Shown here: one piece after another, positions 22,038 through 29,692 of the stretch
How positions within the stretch are numbered: the first letter of the stretch is position 1
Layout of the letters: every line of letters starts with the position of its first letter
Assembly (NCBI GenBank): GCA_017621155.1
Contig: JAGATP010000022.1
Span: forward strand, 1 to 33,661
Length of the DNA stretch: 33,661 nucleotides
From: Clostridia bacterium
Lineage (GTDB): Bacteria > Bacillota > Clostridia > Christensenellales > Borkfalkiaceae
Direction: 5' to 3'
Notes under the pieces: model-generated
Database searches by the model: none
Told to the model about the DNA's origin: nothing
The model's input: only the letters and a program-made list of their open reading frames with translations
Made by a program: the position numbers and the translations under genes

Positions 22038-25000
22038 ATGACAAAACATTCTTTCACCAAGACACGCAAAATAGCAGCCGTTCTTTTGACGTCTGCACTC
22101 TTTTGTATGCCCCTGACGCTCGCCGGTTGCGACACCGAAGAGGAGAAACCCAACCATACGGGCACGACTCAGACGGACACGCAAAAAATCTCCAACGCAA
22201 ACTTCGAGTATTACGATACGAATGACGGCAAAAACGTCATCATTACCTCCCCTACCGGTTGGTCGAGATCGGCAAACGCAGACGCAAACGGCTCTACCGC
22301 CGCTTCCTCCGCAAAGCTCTCCGGCATCGTCAAAACCAACAAGAGCGATTGGGACAATATGACGAAGAGCAAGGTCGCCCTCACCGCCGAGAACGCAAAG
22401 GCGGAGTGGGAGAACGCCTCCGTCTACGACAGACTCAAATTCTATGAGGACGAGGACGTCGATTCCACGGACGACTTCGAGGATTACGTTTCCTACAACG
22501 CGGATCTCGACGATCTGCCCGACTGCGAGAATCCGGGCACGCATGATTACAACCCTTCTTCGGACACCGAAGAGGATTCCAGCGTGCTGATGATTCACAA
22601 CTACCGCTCGGACGGGCTCGGCACGGCGCAGCGCTTCACCTCGACGACCACGCTGACCCTTTCCGCGAACACGGCGGCAAAGCTCTCCGTCTGGGTAAAG
22701 ACCTCCGATCTGACCTTCAACGACGGCACGCCCGTCACCAAGAACCGCGGCGCGTATATCTCCGTCAATCAGACGATCGGCTCTACCGCCATGCAGCCCC
22801 TCACCATCAAAAACATCAACACCGAAGGGGTGACGGAGAACAACGGCTGGGTACAGTACACCATGTACCTCAAGGGTCACAACCTTTCCGACAGCACCTT
22901 CACGATTTCCTTCGGGCTCGGTCAGGGCGGCGGAAGCAACAAATTCGAATACGTCGACGGCTACGCCTTCTTCGACGATCTGACCTACGAGAGCATTTCC
23001 CTTTCCGAATACGAGAGGACGGCGGGAGACGTTCCCACCGTGACGAGCGCATCCTCCGCGGAAAAGCGCAACTTCGAAGTGGACAAGGAGTACAAAAACG
23101 AAACCGCCTTTGCCTCCAGCCTGTACTTTACGGAAACCTCCCTTAAGGATATGAACGTGACTTTCTCCCCCACCGAGGAGAAGTACGGCAACGTGTCCTA
23201 CACCTCCGTTCCCGCAGAGGGAAGCGTCGTCTACAAGGGACTTTCTCTGGATACGAAAAACGACCGGCTCTTCTTCCAAGCCCAAGGGGACTTCGCTTCT
23301 CCCACCCAATCTTATTGGTCTCCCTATTTGGAGAAATACACCGAGGATACCAAGGACTATCCCTTCGATCCTTCCACAAAGACGGTACTGCTCCTCTCCG
23401 CAGGCGGCGCAGCTTATACGGCAAACGTGACGAGCGAGAGCTTCGTCCTTGCGCCCGATTCCTACGCCCTCTTGACGTACTACGTCAAGACCTCCGCGTT
23501 AAACGGCTACACGGGTGCGGCTGCTTCCATCGTGGACGGCTCTGCAAAGACCGCGATGAGCTCCTTTGACACGACTACCCTCACGACGGTGGACGTCGAT
23601 TCCAAGGAAGACCTCTTCAACGGCTGGAAGAAGTGCGCCTTCCTCCTCTCCAACACCACCGATTCGGACAAGACGTTCTCCATGAACCTCACCTACGGCC
23701 CTACAACGATCGTCGGCACGACGAACGCGAGCTACCTTGCGGGCTATGCGGCGTTCACGAACTTCACCCTCGACACTTTGACCGAGGAGGAGTTCGGCGA
23801 ATATGCGGCGGGCACTTACGTCGTTTCGACCTCCCTCGTCAACGGATACAAGACGGTCTCGACGGACGGCTTCGATTCCACGAGCTATTCGGACGCCAAG
23901 GCGATCGAAGAAGGATTCGGCACCCCTCAGAACTATAAGGGCGTGGACGGCGGAAGCTCCTACGTCGGCGGCACCGATTACAGCTATGCCAACAACAACG
24001 AGAACGCGGGTCTGCTCAACAGATCGTACGCGGAAGCCTATTGGAACAACAACGAGACGTGGATGTCCACTCTCCTTCGAATCGCCACGGCGGAAGACAC
24101 TTCCCTTGCCACCGCGCTGAGAGCGGACAATTGGTGGAATCTTCTGTTCGGAACTGCCAACCAGCCCCTTCTCATCGTCAACACGGTGGAACAGGCTTAC
24201 GGCTACATCGGCACGTCCCGCACCATTTCCTCCAACAGCTATCAGAGCGTTTCCGTCAAGGTCAAGGTCAGCAAGGGCGCAGTCGCCTACGTTTACCTCA
24301 TGGATACCTCTTCCCTCTCGGACGGCTACAACAAGCCTGTCAAGCTCAAGACGCCCGCCCTCTCCTATTGGTATGACGACGACAACAACGTATGCAAGAG
24401 CGATCCTTTTGCAGACGATTACAGCGAGAGAGACGGCGTGGTCTACCTCTACAACAACAACGATTCCACCCTCGATGCAAACGGCCTTTACATGAGCGTG
24501 GATAAAAACGATACCAAGCAGTACGCAAACCTCTCCGCTTACGAGAAAGACGACGAGGGCAACCTCATCACCGAGGACGAAGAAATCGCGTTCTTCTTCA
24601 ACAAGGCGGACAACCTCTACTACGCGCACTTCGACGACGAGACGAAGACCTATTCGACTCCCGTCTATGACTTCGATCATTCCTACGCCCGCTACACCGA
24701 GCAGGAAGCCGACTGCGTAACCGTCATCGACGGCAACGATCCCGCCGTTGCAGGCAAATGGGTCACGGTCAATTACTTCCTCCACACGGGCAACGATACC
24801 AAGCAGTACCGCCTCGAAATCTTCAGCGGCTCTCGCGACGGCTCTGTCAAGAGCGCAGCGGACAGCTACGTCCTCTTCGACGCCGTACCTTCCGGAACGC
24901 TCTCTTCAAGCTATGACGGACTTTTGAAGGAATCCATCGAAAAGATCAAGAAAGACGCCGATCCCTCCTACAAAGAGGACGACATCCGCTGGTATGAGAA

Positions 25001-25463
25001 CGCCATTTACTACACCTACTCCTTCCACGACGATGCAGACTACCTCCGCTACGACGAGGCAGCCGACACCGAGAACAAGGGAGATCTGTACACCGGCTAT
25101 CAGCAGTCCACCTATTCGGAAGTTCTTTCCTACCTCTACTATGAGGATACCGAGACCGATCCCGAGCATTACAGCTACACGACGTATATGGACTTCTCCG
25201 CCGTTGACGTCAACGTGACGCCCGCCTCCGCAGACGTGGACGATACCGACGACAATACGGAAAAAGAGCCTCCCGTCTACAACGTATGGCTGCTCGTCTC
25301 CTCCATCATCCTCTCCGTCGTACTCATCATCGTACTCATCATTCTCCTCGTCAGAATGATCGTCAAGAAGGTGAAGATGAGAAGAGTGCACAAGGCGAAC
25401 GCTTACGTCGTCAACAAGAAGCAAGCGCACTACAAGAAAAAGTTAAAACTCAAGGATGAATAA
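22038..25463 (+). CDS. Large surface lipoprotein with repeated beta-domains (1141 aa)
   Basis: A 1141-residue exported protein of unknown function. A basic N-terminus, a hydrophobic stretch and the lipobox LTLAGC (Cys31) show lipid anchoring. Near the C-terminus a second membrane segment (about 1083-1109, VWLLVSSIILSVVLIIVLII...) is followed by a Lys-rich tail, so it is attached at both ends. Three stretches (about 180-325, 445-590, 710-950) repeat the same order: strands, a KVSVWVKTS or YYVKTSAL-like strand, a NGWxxxxxxL strand, then a GYAFFDDL- or SYVLFDAV-like strand, the plan of carbohydrate-binding jelly-roll modules. It is rich in Ser, Thr, Asn, Asp and Tyr. No catalytic motif is seen. 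The weak AAGG before the ATG is the only ribosome binding site. Confidence 0.9.
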   Translation: MTKHSFTKTRKIAAVLLTSALFCMPLTLAGCDTEEEKPNHTGTTQTDTQKISNANFEYYDTNDGKNVIITSPTGWSRSANADANGSTAASSAKLSGIVKTNKSDWDNMTKSKVALTAENAKAEWENASVYDRLKFYEDEDVDSTDDFEDYVSYNADLDDLPDCENPGTHDYNPSSDTEEDSSVLMIHNYRSDGLGTAQRFTSTTTLTLSANTAAKLSVWVKTSDLTFNDGTPVTKNRGAYISVNQTIGSTAMQPLTIKNINTEGVTENNGWVQYTMYLKGHNLSDSTFTISFGLGQGGGSNKFEYVDGYAFFDDLTYESISLSEYERTAGDVPTVTSASSAEKRNFEVDKEYKNETAFASSLYFTETSLKDMNVTFSPTEEKYGNVSYTSVPAEGSVVYKGLSLDTKNDRLFFQAQGDFASPTQSYWSPYLEKYTEDTKDYPFDPSTKTVLLLSAGGAAYTANVTSESFVLAPDSYALLTYYVKTSALNGYTGAAASIVDGSAKTAMSSFDTTTLTTVDVDSKEDLFNGWKKCAFLLSNTTDSDKTFSMNLTYGPTTIVGTTNASYLAGYAAFTNFTLDTLTEEEFGEYAAGTYVVSTSLVNGYKTVSTDGFDSTSYSDAKAIEEGFGTPQNYKGVDGGSSYVGGTDYSYANNNENAGLLNRSYAEAYWNNNETWMSTLLRIATAEDTSLATALRADNWWNLLFGTANQPLLIVNTVEQAYGYIGTSRTISSNSYQSVSVKVKVSKGAVAYVYLMDTSSLSDGYNKPVKLKTPALSYWYDDDNNVCKSDPFADDYSERDGVVYLYNNNDSTLDANGLYMSVDKNDTKQYANLSAYEKDDEGNLITEDEEIAFFFNKADNLYYAHFDDETKTYSTPVYDFDHSYARYTEQEADCVTVIDGNDPAVAGKWVTVNYFLHTGNDTKQYRLEIFSGSRDGSVKSAADSYVLFDAVPSGTLSSSYDGLLKESIEKIKKDADPSYKEDDIRWYENAIYYTYSFHDDADYLRYDEAADTENKGDLYTGYQQSTYSEVLSYLYYEDTETDPEHYSYTTYMDFSAVDVNVTPASADVDDTDDNTEKEPPVYNVWLLVSSIILSVVLIIVLIILLVRMIVKKVKMRRVHKANAYVVNKKQAHYKKKLKLKDE

Positions 25464-25486
25464 TCATCTTGGACGAAAGACGTCTC

Positions 25487-25520
25487 AGGGCGAATCGGCA
25501 AGCCGATTCGCCCTTGTTTT
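25487..25520 (+). terminator. Intrinsic terminator of the lipoprotein gene
   Basis: AGGGCGAATCGGC (25487-25499) pairs perfectly with GCCGATTCGCCCT (25502-25514), followed by TGTTTT. A strong 13-pair stem. Confidence 0.9.
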
Positions 25521-25541
25521 GTCTCCCGCCTCAAAAATTCT

Positions 25542-25610
25542 TCAAATCTCCCTGTCTAATCTTCTTATCAAATTAAAATAGTCCTCCTCCAAATTCCGAA
25601 AAAAAACGGC
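25542..25610 (-). pseudogene. Possible 3' gene remnant before the nuclease gene
   Basis: On the minus strand a coding-like tail (AVFFRNLEEDYFNLIRRLDREI) ends at TGA 25544-25542. Upstream of it the frame runs antisense to the nuclease gene and promoter, with no believable start. It may be the end of a gene cut off when the AT-rich nuclease gene arrived. Weak evidence. Confidence 0.3.
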
Positions 25611-25617
25611 AAAAGGA

Positions 25618-25646
25618 TTGACAAAATTTACGAAATCAATTATACT
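25618..25646 (+). promoter_or_regulatory. Consensus promoter of the zinc-ribbon nuclease-like gene
   Basis: TTGACA (25618-25623), exactly 17 bases, TATACT (25641-25646). The ATG at 25678 follows AAAGGAG. This is among the strongest promoters in the window. Confidence 0.85.
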
Positions 25647-25677
25647 TGATCTTGCATTAATCTTGAAAGGAGTACTT

Positions 25678-26583
25678 ATGGATAAGACTTGCTTGATTTG
25701 CGGACAACCGTCAGGGATGTATCCCCTCTGTGCCAAACATTCTGATATGATAAAAAAAGGATTCGTTGTAAAATGTCCCAAATGTGGGAAATGGCACAAA
25801 ACAGAGTCTCCTTGCGATTGTGAAAAAGAAACGATAAAACAAGCAACTTGCCCTATCTGTGGTAAAGACACCAAGGGAAAAGAAGTTTGCCTTACTTGTT
25901 ATCATGAAGTTATGGGCAAACAAGAAGAAATCGATAAAAACCAAAAGCCTTGGGAACTAAAAGACTATTTTTACAATCTCGATTCCAGCATATATCGTCT
26001 AAAAGATAAAAATCTTGTAAGAAGCCAAATCCTTAAGCTATACGCTATTGCGTGGCTTGTCAGAGATTTATATAAAGATCCTCAGCTTTCCGACGTTGTC
26101 TTTGATAGAATTACAAAAATCAAAGAATTTCAAAACAAGCACAACAACGATTTCAAATTGACGGAAGAAAAAGAAAAGGCAGAAAAAGCGCAAGTTGCCG
26201 CAACCAGCCCTAGAAACAGAGCCTCCGATGGGCATATCTGCAAATCAAAAGCAGAAGTGGAAATCGATAATATTCTCTATCGCAACGGTATTTGTCACGC
26301 CTATGGTTTAAAAGTCAAGGAAATCCCAGCTAGTACAGAAAGAACGGTAGAAGCCGATTGGTATATCCCTTTAAGCGGTCATGATGGAATCTACATAGAA
26401 TATTGGGGAATGGATAAGCAGGATTATCAGGACAACAAAGAAGAAAAGAAAAAGCTCTACAATAAGTACAAAGATTCTGTAAAATTAATCGAAATTGAAA
26501 AAAATGATATCAATGACGTACAGAATCTGGAATATCAGCTATTTCAACGTCTACGCAGCCTAGGATGGAATACAAAATATTGA
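25678..26583 (+). CDS. Zinc-ribbon and PD-(D/E)XK-like nuclease protein
   Basis: A 301-residue AT-rich gene product. The N-terminus has three Cys/His clusters (C5-C8 with C18-H21, C33-C36 with C46-C48, C58-C61 with C71-C74), which look like three small zinc ribbons. A charged helical linker (about 85-180) leads to a C-terminal domain with the restriction-endonuclease fold pattern: KSKAEVEIDNILYRNGI (Glu193), TVEADWYIP (Asp227) and IYIEYWG (Glu241), followed by a KLYNKY helix and a LIEIEKND strand. The same D...IYIEYWG layout occurs in nuclease domains attached to UvrD/Dna2-type helicases. No helicase or methylase lies beside it. A defence role is possible but unproven. Confidence 0.78.
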   Translation: MDKTCLICGQPSGMYPLCAKHSDMIKKGFVVKCPKCGKWHKTESPCDCEKETIKQATCPICGKDTKGKEVCLTCYHEVMGKQEEIDKNQKPWELKDYFYNLDSSIYRLKDKNLVRSQILKLYAIAWLVRDLYKDPQLSDVVFDRITKIKEFQNKHNNDFKLTEEKEKAEKAQVAATSPRNRASDGHICKSKAEVEIDNILYRNGICHAYGLKVKEIPASTERTVEADWYIPLSGHDGIYIEYWGMDKQDYQDNKEEKKKLYNKYKDSVKLIEIEKNDINDVQNLEYQLFQRLRSLGWNTKY

Positions 26584-26626
26584 TCAAAATCAAATAAGAT
26601 TTAAAGTAAAACCCTTTTCAGCTTTC

Positions 26627-26655
26627 AGCTCACCGACTATTTCGGTGAGCTTTTT
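26627..26655 (+). terminator. Intrinsic terminator of the nuclease-like gene
   Basis: AGCTCACCGA (26627-26636) pairs with TCGGTGAGCT (26642-26651) around a 5-base loop, followed by TTTT. Confidence 0.9.
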
Positions 26656-26678
26656 ATGTACTGTATCTGTTCATGCGA

Positions 26679-26747
26679 AAAGGCGTGGCACAAAGCCACG
26701 CCTTTCAAAGGTTAAAGAATTACCGCAAGTTCCGTCGGAACTTGCGG
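26679..26747 (-). terminator. Two tandem hairpins downstream of mscL
   Basis: In the minus direction CCGCAAGTTCCG/CGGAACTTGCGG (26747-26723) comes first, without a U-run. Then AAAGGCGTGGC/GCCACGCCTTT (26705-26679) follows, continuing into TTTTCG. The second resembles a terminator; the first may protect the mRNA 3' end or act as a fail-safe. Confidence 0.75.
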
Positions 26748-26764
26748 CATATCATTTTTAATCT

Positions 26765-27358
26765 TTAATTCTTTTTGAGAAGGTCGCGGATCTCGGTCAA
26801 GAGGACGGTGTTTGCCATTGCCTTTTCCTCCGCTTCCTTTGCGGCTTTGGCGGCTTCTTCTTCCGCCTTCTTTGCAGCCTCTTCGGCAGCCTTCTTGTTC
26901 TCCTCAAGTCTGACCTTTGCCTGTTCCTTTGTCAAGCCCTCTTCCTTGCAAAGTCTCTTGATCTCTTTCTTCTCGTTGAGTCCGAGTCCCGAAGAGAGCT
27001 TTTCGTTTGCATCGCGAACGGAGTTGATCGCCTTGATGATGCAGAAGAGCACGAACGCGATGAGCAGGAAGTTGATGATCGCGCTCAGAAACGCACCCCA
27101 ATCGATGTAGATGGAGGAAGCGAGATCGAGCTGTCCGTCCACGTAAGAAGGCTTCAAAATGGTGTAAGCCTCGATGCCCTCTCCGCCAACGAGCGCCGCG
27201 ATGATGAAGTTGATGAGAGGACGGAGAATGTTGTTGGTGAGCGCGTTGACGATTGCCGTAAACGCACCGCCGACGATGACGCCGACAGACATGTCGATGA
27301 CGTTGCCTCTCGTGATAAAGGTCTTGAATTCAGCAAAAAAACCGCTTTTTTTAGCCAT
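26765..27358 (-). CDS. mscL: Large-conductance mechanosensitive channel MscL
   Basis: A 197-residue channel that opens under membrane tension to release solutes in osmotic downshock. The N-terminal signature FKTFITRGNVIDMSVGVIVGGAF (residues 11-33) and two transmembrane segments (about 21-50 and 95-120) are typical. The cytoplasmic tail is longer than usual and forms an Ala/Glu/Lys-rich coiled coil (AAEEAAKKAEEEAAKAAKEA), followed by a TVLLTEIRDLLKKN helix. The ATG at 27358 has AGAGG upstream; the in-frame start at 27415 would begin inside the promoter. It has its own promoter and tandem hairpins after it. Confidence 0.95.
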   Translation of the reverse strand: MAKKSGFFAEFKTFITRGNVIDMSVGVIVGGAFTAIVNALTNNILRPLINFIIAALVGGEGIEAYTILKPSYVDGQLDLASSIYIDWGAFLSAIINFLLIAFVLFCIIKAINSVRDANEKLSSGLGLNEKKEIKRLCKEEGLTKEQAKVRLEENKKAAEEAAKKAEEEAAKAAKEAEEKAMANTVLLTEIRDLLKKN

Positions 27359-27386
27359 AAAAATACCTCTTTTGAATTTTTTCTCT

Positions 27387-27415
27387 ATTTTATCAAATGA
27401 CCGAGATTTTGTCAA
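27387..27415 (-). promoter_or_regulatory. Promoter of mscL
   Basis: Minus-strand TTGACA (27415-27410), a 17-base spacer and TAAAAT (27392-27387), 28 bases before the mscL ATG and 18 bases past the end of the upstream methyltransferase gene. Confidence 0.85.
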
Positions 27416-27433
27416 GCGATCGTTTGAAAAATA

Positions 27434-28702
27434 TCAAAGACGAAGTCCCTTCGGCAGGTGATTCTTGACGATGCCGTTCACCCGCTTGCCGATTCCCAGG
27501 GGGAAACCCCGAAAGGTCACGACGCACCAACCGTTTTCCCCCTCGTTTTCAAAAGGTTCTCCCCGCAAATAGGAGCGGGCTTTTTCCCCGATTTCGGCGA
27601 CGCCCAAAAAGCATTCCTCAGGATACGCCATTGCAAAGGAATGCGCAGGCTCGAATCTGCCCTTTTCGATCGTTCCCAAAGGAAGCCCCGCGCGCAGCAC
27701 TTTGAGTCCCTTGAGGGAAAAACAGCCTTCGGGGAGGGAGCTAATCGAATTTCCGAACGCAAAGAGCCGCTCCTGCCTTCCGACAAAAAAGCTCCGTTCG
27801 AAGGTGCGATAGACTGTTTCCTCCGCAGCTTTCAAGAAATTCGTCTCCTTTCGCCAAGTCCCAATCTCTCCCGCCGTTTTGAGAAGCTTTGCCGCATAGT
27901 GCCCCTCGCCCTTGACGCGGTGAGGATAGAGCTTATGCTCTTCGAGGAGGGTAAATTCCCCGTGCCTTGCAAGGAAATCGGCGATCTGCCCCTCGTCCTC
28001 TTCGGGAGAAAAGGTGCAGGTCGAATAGACGAGAATACCACCCTCCTTCAGCATGGAAGCGGCGCTGTCGAGAATGCCCCGCTGGCGCTCCGCGCACATG
28101 GCGACCTTGGCGAGACTCCACTCTCCGACCGCATTCTCCTCTTTTTTGAACATTCCCTCCCCCGAACAGGGGGCGTCCACGAGGATTTTATCGAAGCAGG
28201 CGGGAAATCTCGTTTCCAGCTCGCGAGGATCGGCGTTTAAGACGACCGCGTTGCGAATCCCCATTCGCTCGACGTTTCCGGCGAGAATTTTGGCTCTGTC
28301 GGGCATTTTTTCGTTGAGTACGGCAATTCCCTTGCCCTGCATCAGCGCAGCGCTCTGCGTGCCTTTTCCGCCCGGAGCGGAGCAGAGATCCAAAAAGAAA
28401 TCGCCCGGCTTCAAATCGAGAAGGGGAACGGCGCACATGGCGGAAGGCTCCTGCGAGTAAAAGAGCCCCGCGGCGTGCTCGATCGTCTTTCCGACCTTTT
28501 CCTCCGTCACGTAAAAGCCGCTTTCCTCCCAGGGGATTCTCTCTCCCAAGGGAAAGGGAGAACCTTCCGCAAAGGCGGAAGGCGTCGTCTTCAATAAGTT
28601 GACCCGAATGCCCCGAACGGGCGGGAGATCGTAGCTTTGAAAGAACGCTTCGCTATCGGAAAGCAACCGCATTCGCTTGATAAAATCTTCGGGCAGTTTC
28701 AT
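27434..28702 (-). CDS. RsmF/NSUN-family rRNA m5C methyltransferase
   Basis: A 422-residue SAM-dependent RNA methyltransferase. The SAM loop LDLCSAPGGK (104-113), the motif LVDAPCSGEGMF (174-184, Cys179) and VYSTCTF (225-231, Cys229) give the two-cysteine catalytic set of m5C RNA methylases. The C-terminal about 130 residues resemble the extra RNA-binding domain of RsmF/YebU rather than an RsmB-type protein, so 16S rRNA is the likely target (inferred). The start at 28702 overlaps the exonuclease stop in ATGA; the in-frame upstream extension lies antisense to nothing sensible and is rejected. Confidence 0.88.
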   Translation of the reverse strand: MKLPEDFIKRMRLLSDSEAFFQSYDLPPVRGIRVNLLKTTPSAFAEGSPFPLGERIPWEESGFYVTEEKVGKTIEHAAGLFYSQEPSAMCAVPLLDLKPGDFFLDLCSAPGGKGTQSAALMQGKGIAVLNEKMPDRAKILAGNVERMGIRNAVVLNADPRELETRFPACFDKILVDAPCSGEGMFKKEENAVGEWSLAKVAMCAERQRGILDSAASMLKEGGILVYSTCTFSPEEDEGQIADFLARHGEFTLLEEHKLYPHRVKGEGHYAAKLLKTAGEIGTWRKETNFLKAAEETVYRTFERSFFVGRQERLFAFGNSISSLPEGCFSLKGLKVLRAGLPLGTIEKGRFEPAHSFAMAYPEECFLGVAEIGEKARSYLRGEPFENEGENGWCVVTFRGFPLGIGKRVNGIVKNHLPKGLRL

Positions 28703-29640
28703 ACGAGTTTTCTCAGCTCCTCGGGCGTTAGAACCGTCACGTCCGTACGTTCGGAGATGCGGCGGAAGCGCTCCCCCGTCTCGTCTCGGCAGACAAAGAC
28801 GTTGCAGGAAGAAAGTCGGGTCAGATACTTCCCGCCGTTCTGATAGATGAGCTGAACGAGGGAAACGCCCTCTTCTTCCTCTTCGAGCTTCCTCGAAAAG
28901 CAAAAAATCTTGCCCTTGAACGCACCGTTCACAAACGGGTGCTTTGCATTGACGACGCGGAAGAAGGCTTCCCTGTGGCGAAGGCGCTCGATGCGCTTGC
29001 GCTCGCATTCCTCCCGATAGGCGATCTCCCTTTCGGTCAGAGGCGCGCTGTACTGATAGTCTCTTAGGACGCCGAGGGTACAGCCGTATTTTTTCAAAAG
29101 TCCGAAAAGGTCGGTATGTTCCTCTTTGCAGAGCGCTTCGGCGACCTTCATGGTCGCATAGGCGTCGTCCATCGCCCTGTGCGGGGTAAAATCGACCCCC
29201 AAGCTCTTCGTCACCGTTTCGAGTCCCGGTTGCGTCGCAAAGGAATTTTCCCGCGTCATGTAGAGAAGTTGGGTATCTCCGAACGCAAAGGTAAAGGAAG
29301 GAAGGGAAAAGCGTTTGGTCTCCAGACAGAGATACTTGACGTCGTTGACGGCGGCGTGCCCGAACACGAGGGTATCTTCCCCTTCCAACAGCGCCTTGAT
29401 GGTCGGATACGCCTTGTCAAAGGTGGGACAGGTGCGGAAGGACTTGTATTCGTAAGGAAGCACAAGCCCCCGCTCCCCCTTGCGGTCGGTCAGATGAAAG
29501 CCTCCCTTGGGATTTAAGCGCAGATCCTGTTGCTCTAAAATGTGAAATTGTTCGTCTGTGACGACGTAGCCGAATACGCAGATTTTAGCGGTCTCTTTGT
29601 TCACGGAGGCGCATTCGATATCGAAAAATACGTACCGCAT
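28699..29640 (-). CDS. DEDDh 3'-5' exonuclease with C-terminal BRCT-like domain
   Basis: A 313-residue protein. Residues 1-180 carry the DnaQ/epsilon-type exonuclease motifs: VFFDIECA (Asp7, Glu9) and the ExoIII motif HRAMDDAYAT, with a middle VFGHAAVNDVKYL. Residues about 180-235 form a charged helical linker (EECERKRIERLRHRE). The last 75 residues (GKIFCFSRKLEEEEEG, LIYQNGGKYLTRLSSCNVFVC, VTVLTPEEL) fit a BRCT domain. DnaQ-BRCT fusions occur in Bacillota and probably trim DNA or RNA ends in repair. GAGG precedes ATG 29640; the in-frame start at 29679 reads through the intergenic hairpin and is rejected. It overlaps the methyltransferase gene by four bases. Confidence 0.85.
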   Translation of the reverse strand: MRYVFFDIECASVNKETAKICVFGYVVTDEQFHILEQQDLRLNPKGGFHLTDRKGERGLVLPYEYKSFRTCPTFDKAYPTIKALLEGEDTLVFGHAAVNDVKYLCLETKRFSLPSFTFAFGDTQLLYMTRENSFATQPGLETVTKSLGVDFTPHRAMDDAYATMKVAEALCKEEHTDLFGLLKKYGCTLGVLRDYQYSAPLTEREIAYREECERKRIERLRHREAFFRVVNAKHPFVNGAFKGKIFCFSRKLEEEEEGVSLVQLIYQNGGKYLTRLSSCNVFVCRDETGERFRRISERTDVTVLTPEELRKLV

Positions 29641-29651
29641 AGTTACCTCAA

Positions 29652-29676
29652 AGACGACCGCAACTTGCGGTCGTCT
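29652..29676 (-). terminator. Hairpin between serS and the exonuclease gene
   Basis: AGACGACCGCAA pairs perfectly with TTGCGGTCGTCT around a single G (minus-strand RNA). Only two U follow before GAGG, the exonuclease ribosome binding site. It is probably a partial terminator or processing site, letting some serS transcript reach the next two genes. Confidence 0.65.
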
Positions 29677-29692
29677 CAATCAAAAGTCTTGT

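Noticed and set aside
21909..23309. Long minus-strand ORF (466 codons) antisense to the lipoprotein gene
   Set aside because: The plus strand has a promoter, lipobox and domain pattern; the antisense product is Gly/Val/Arg-rich, low-complexity, typical of a shadow frame.
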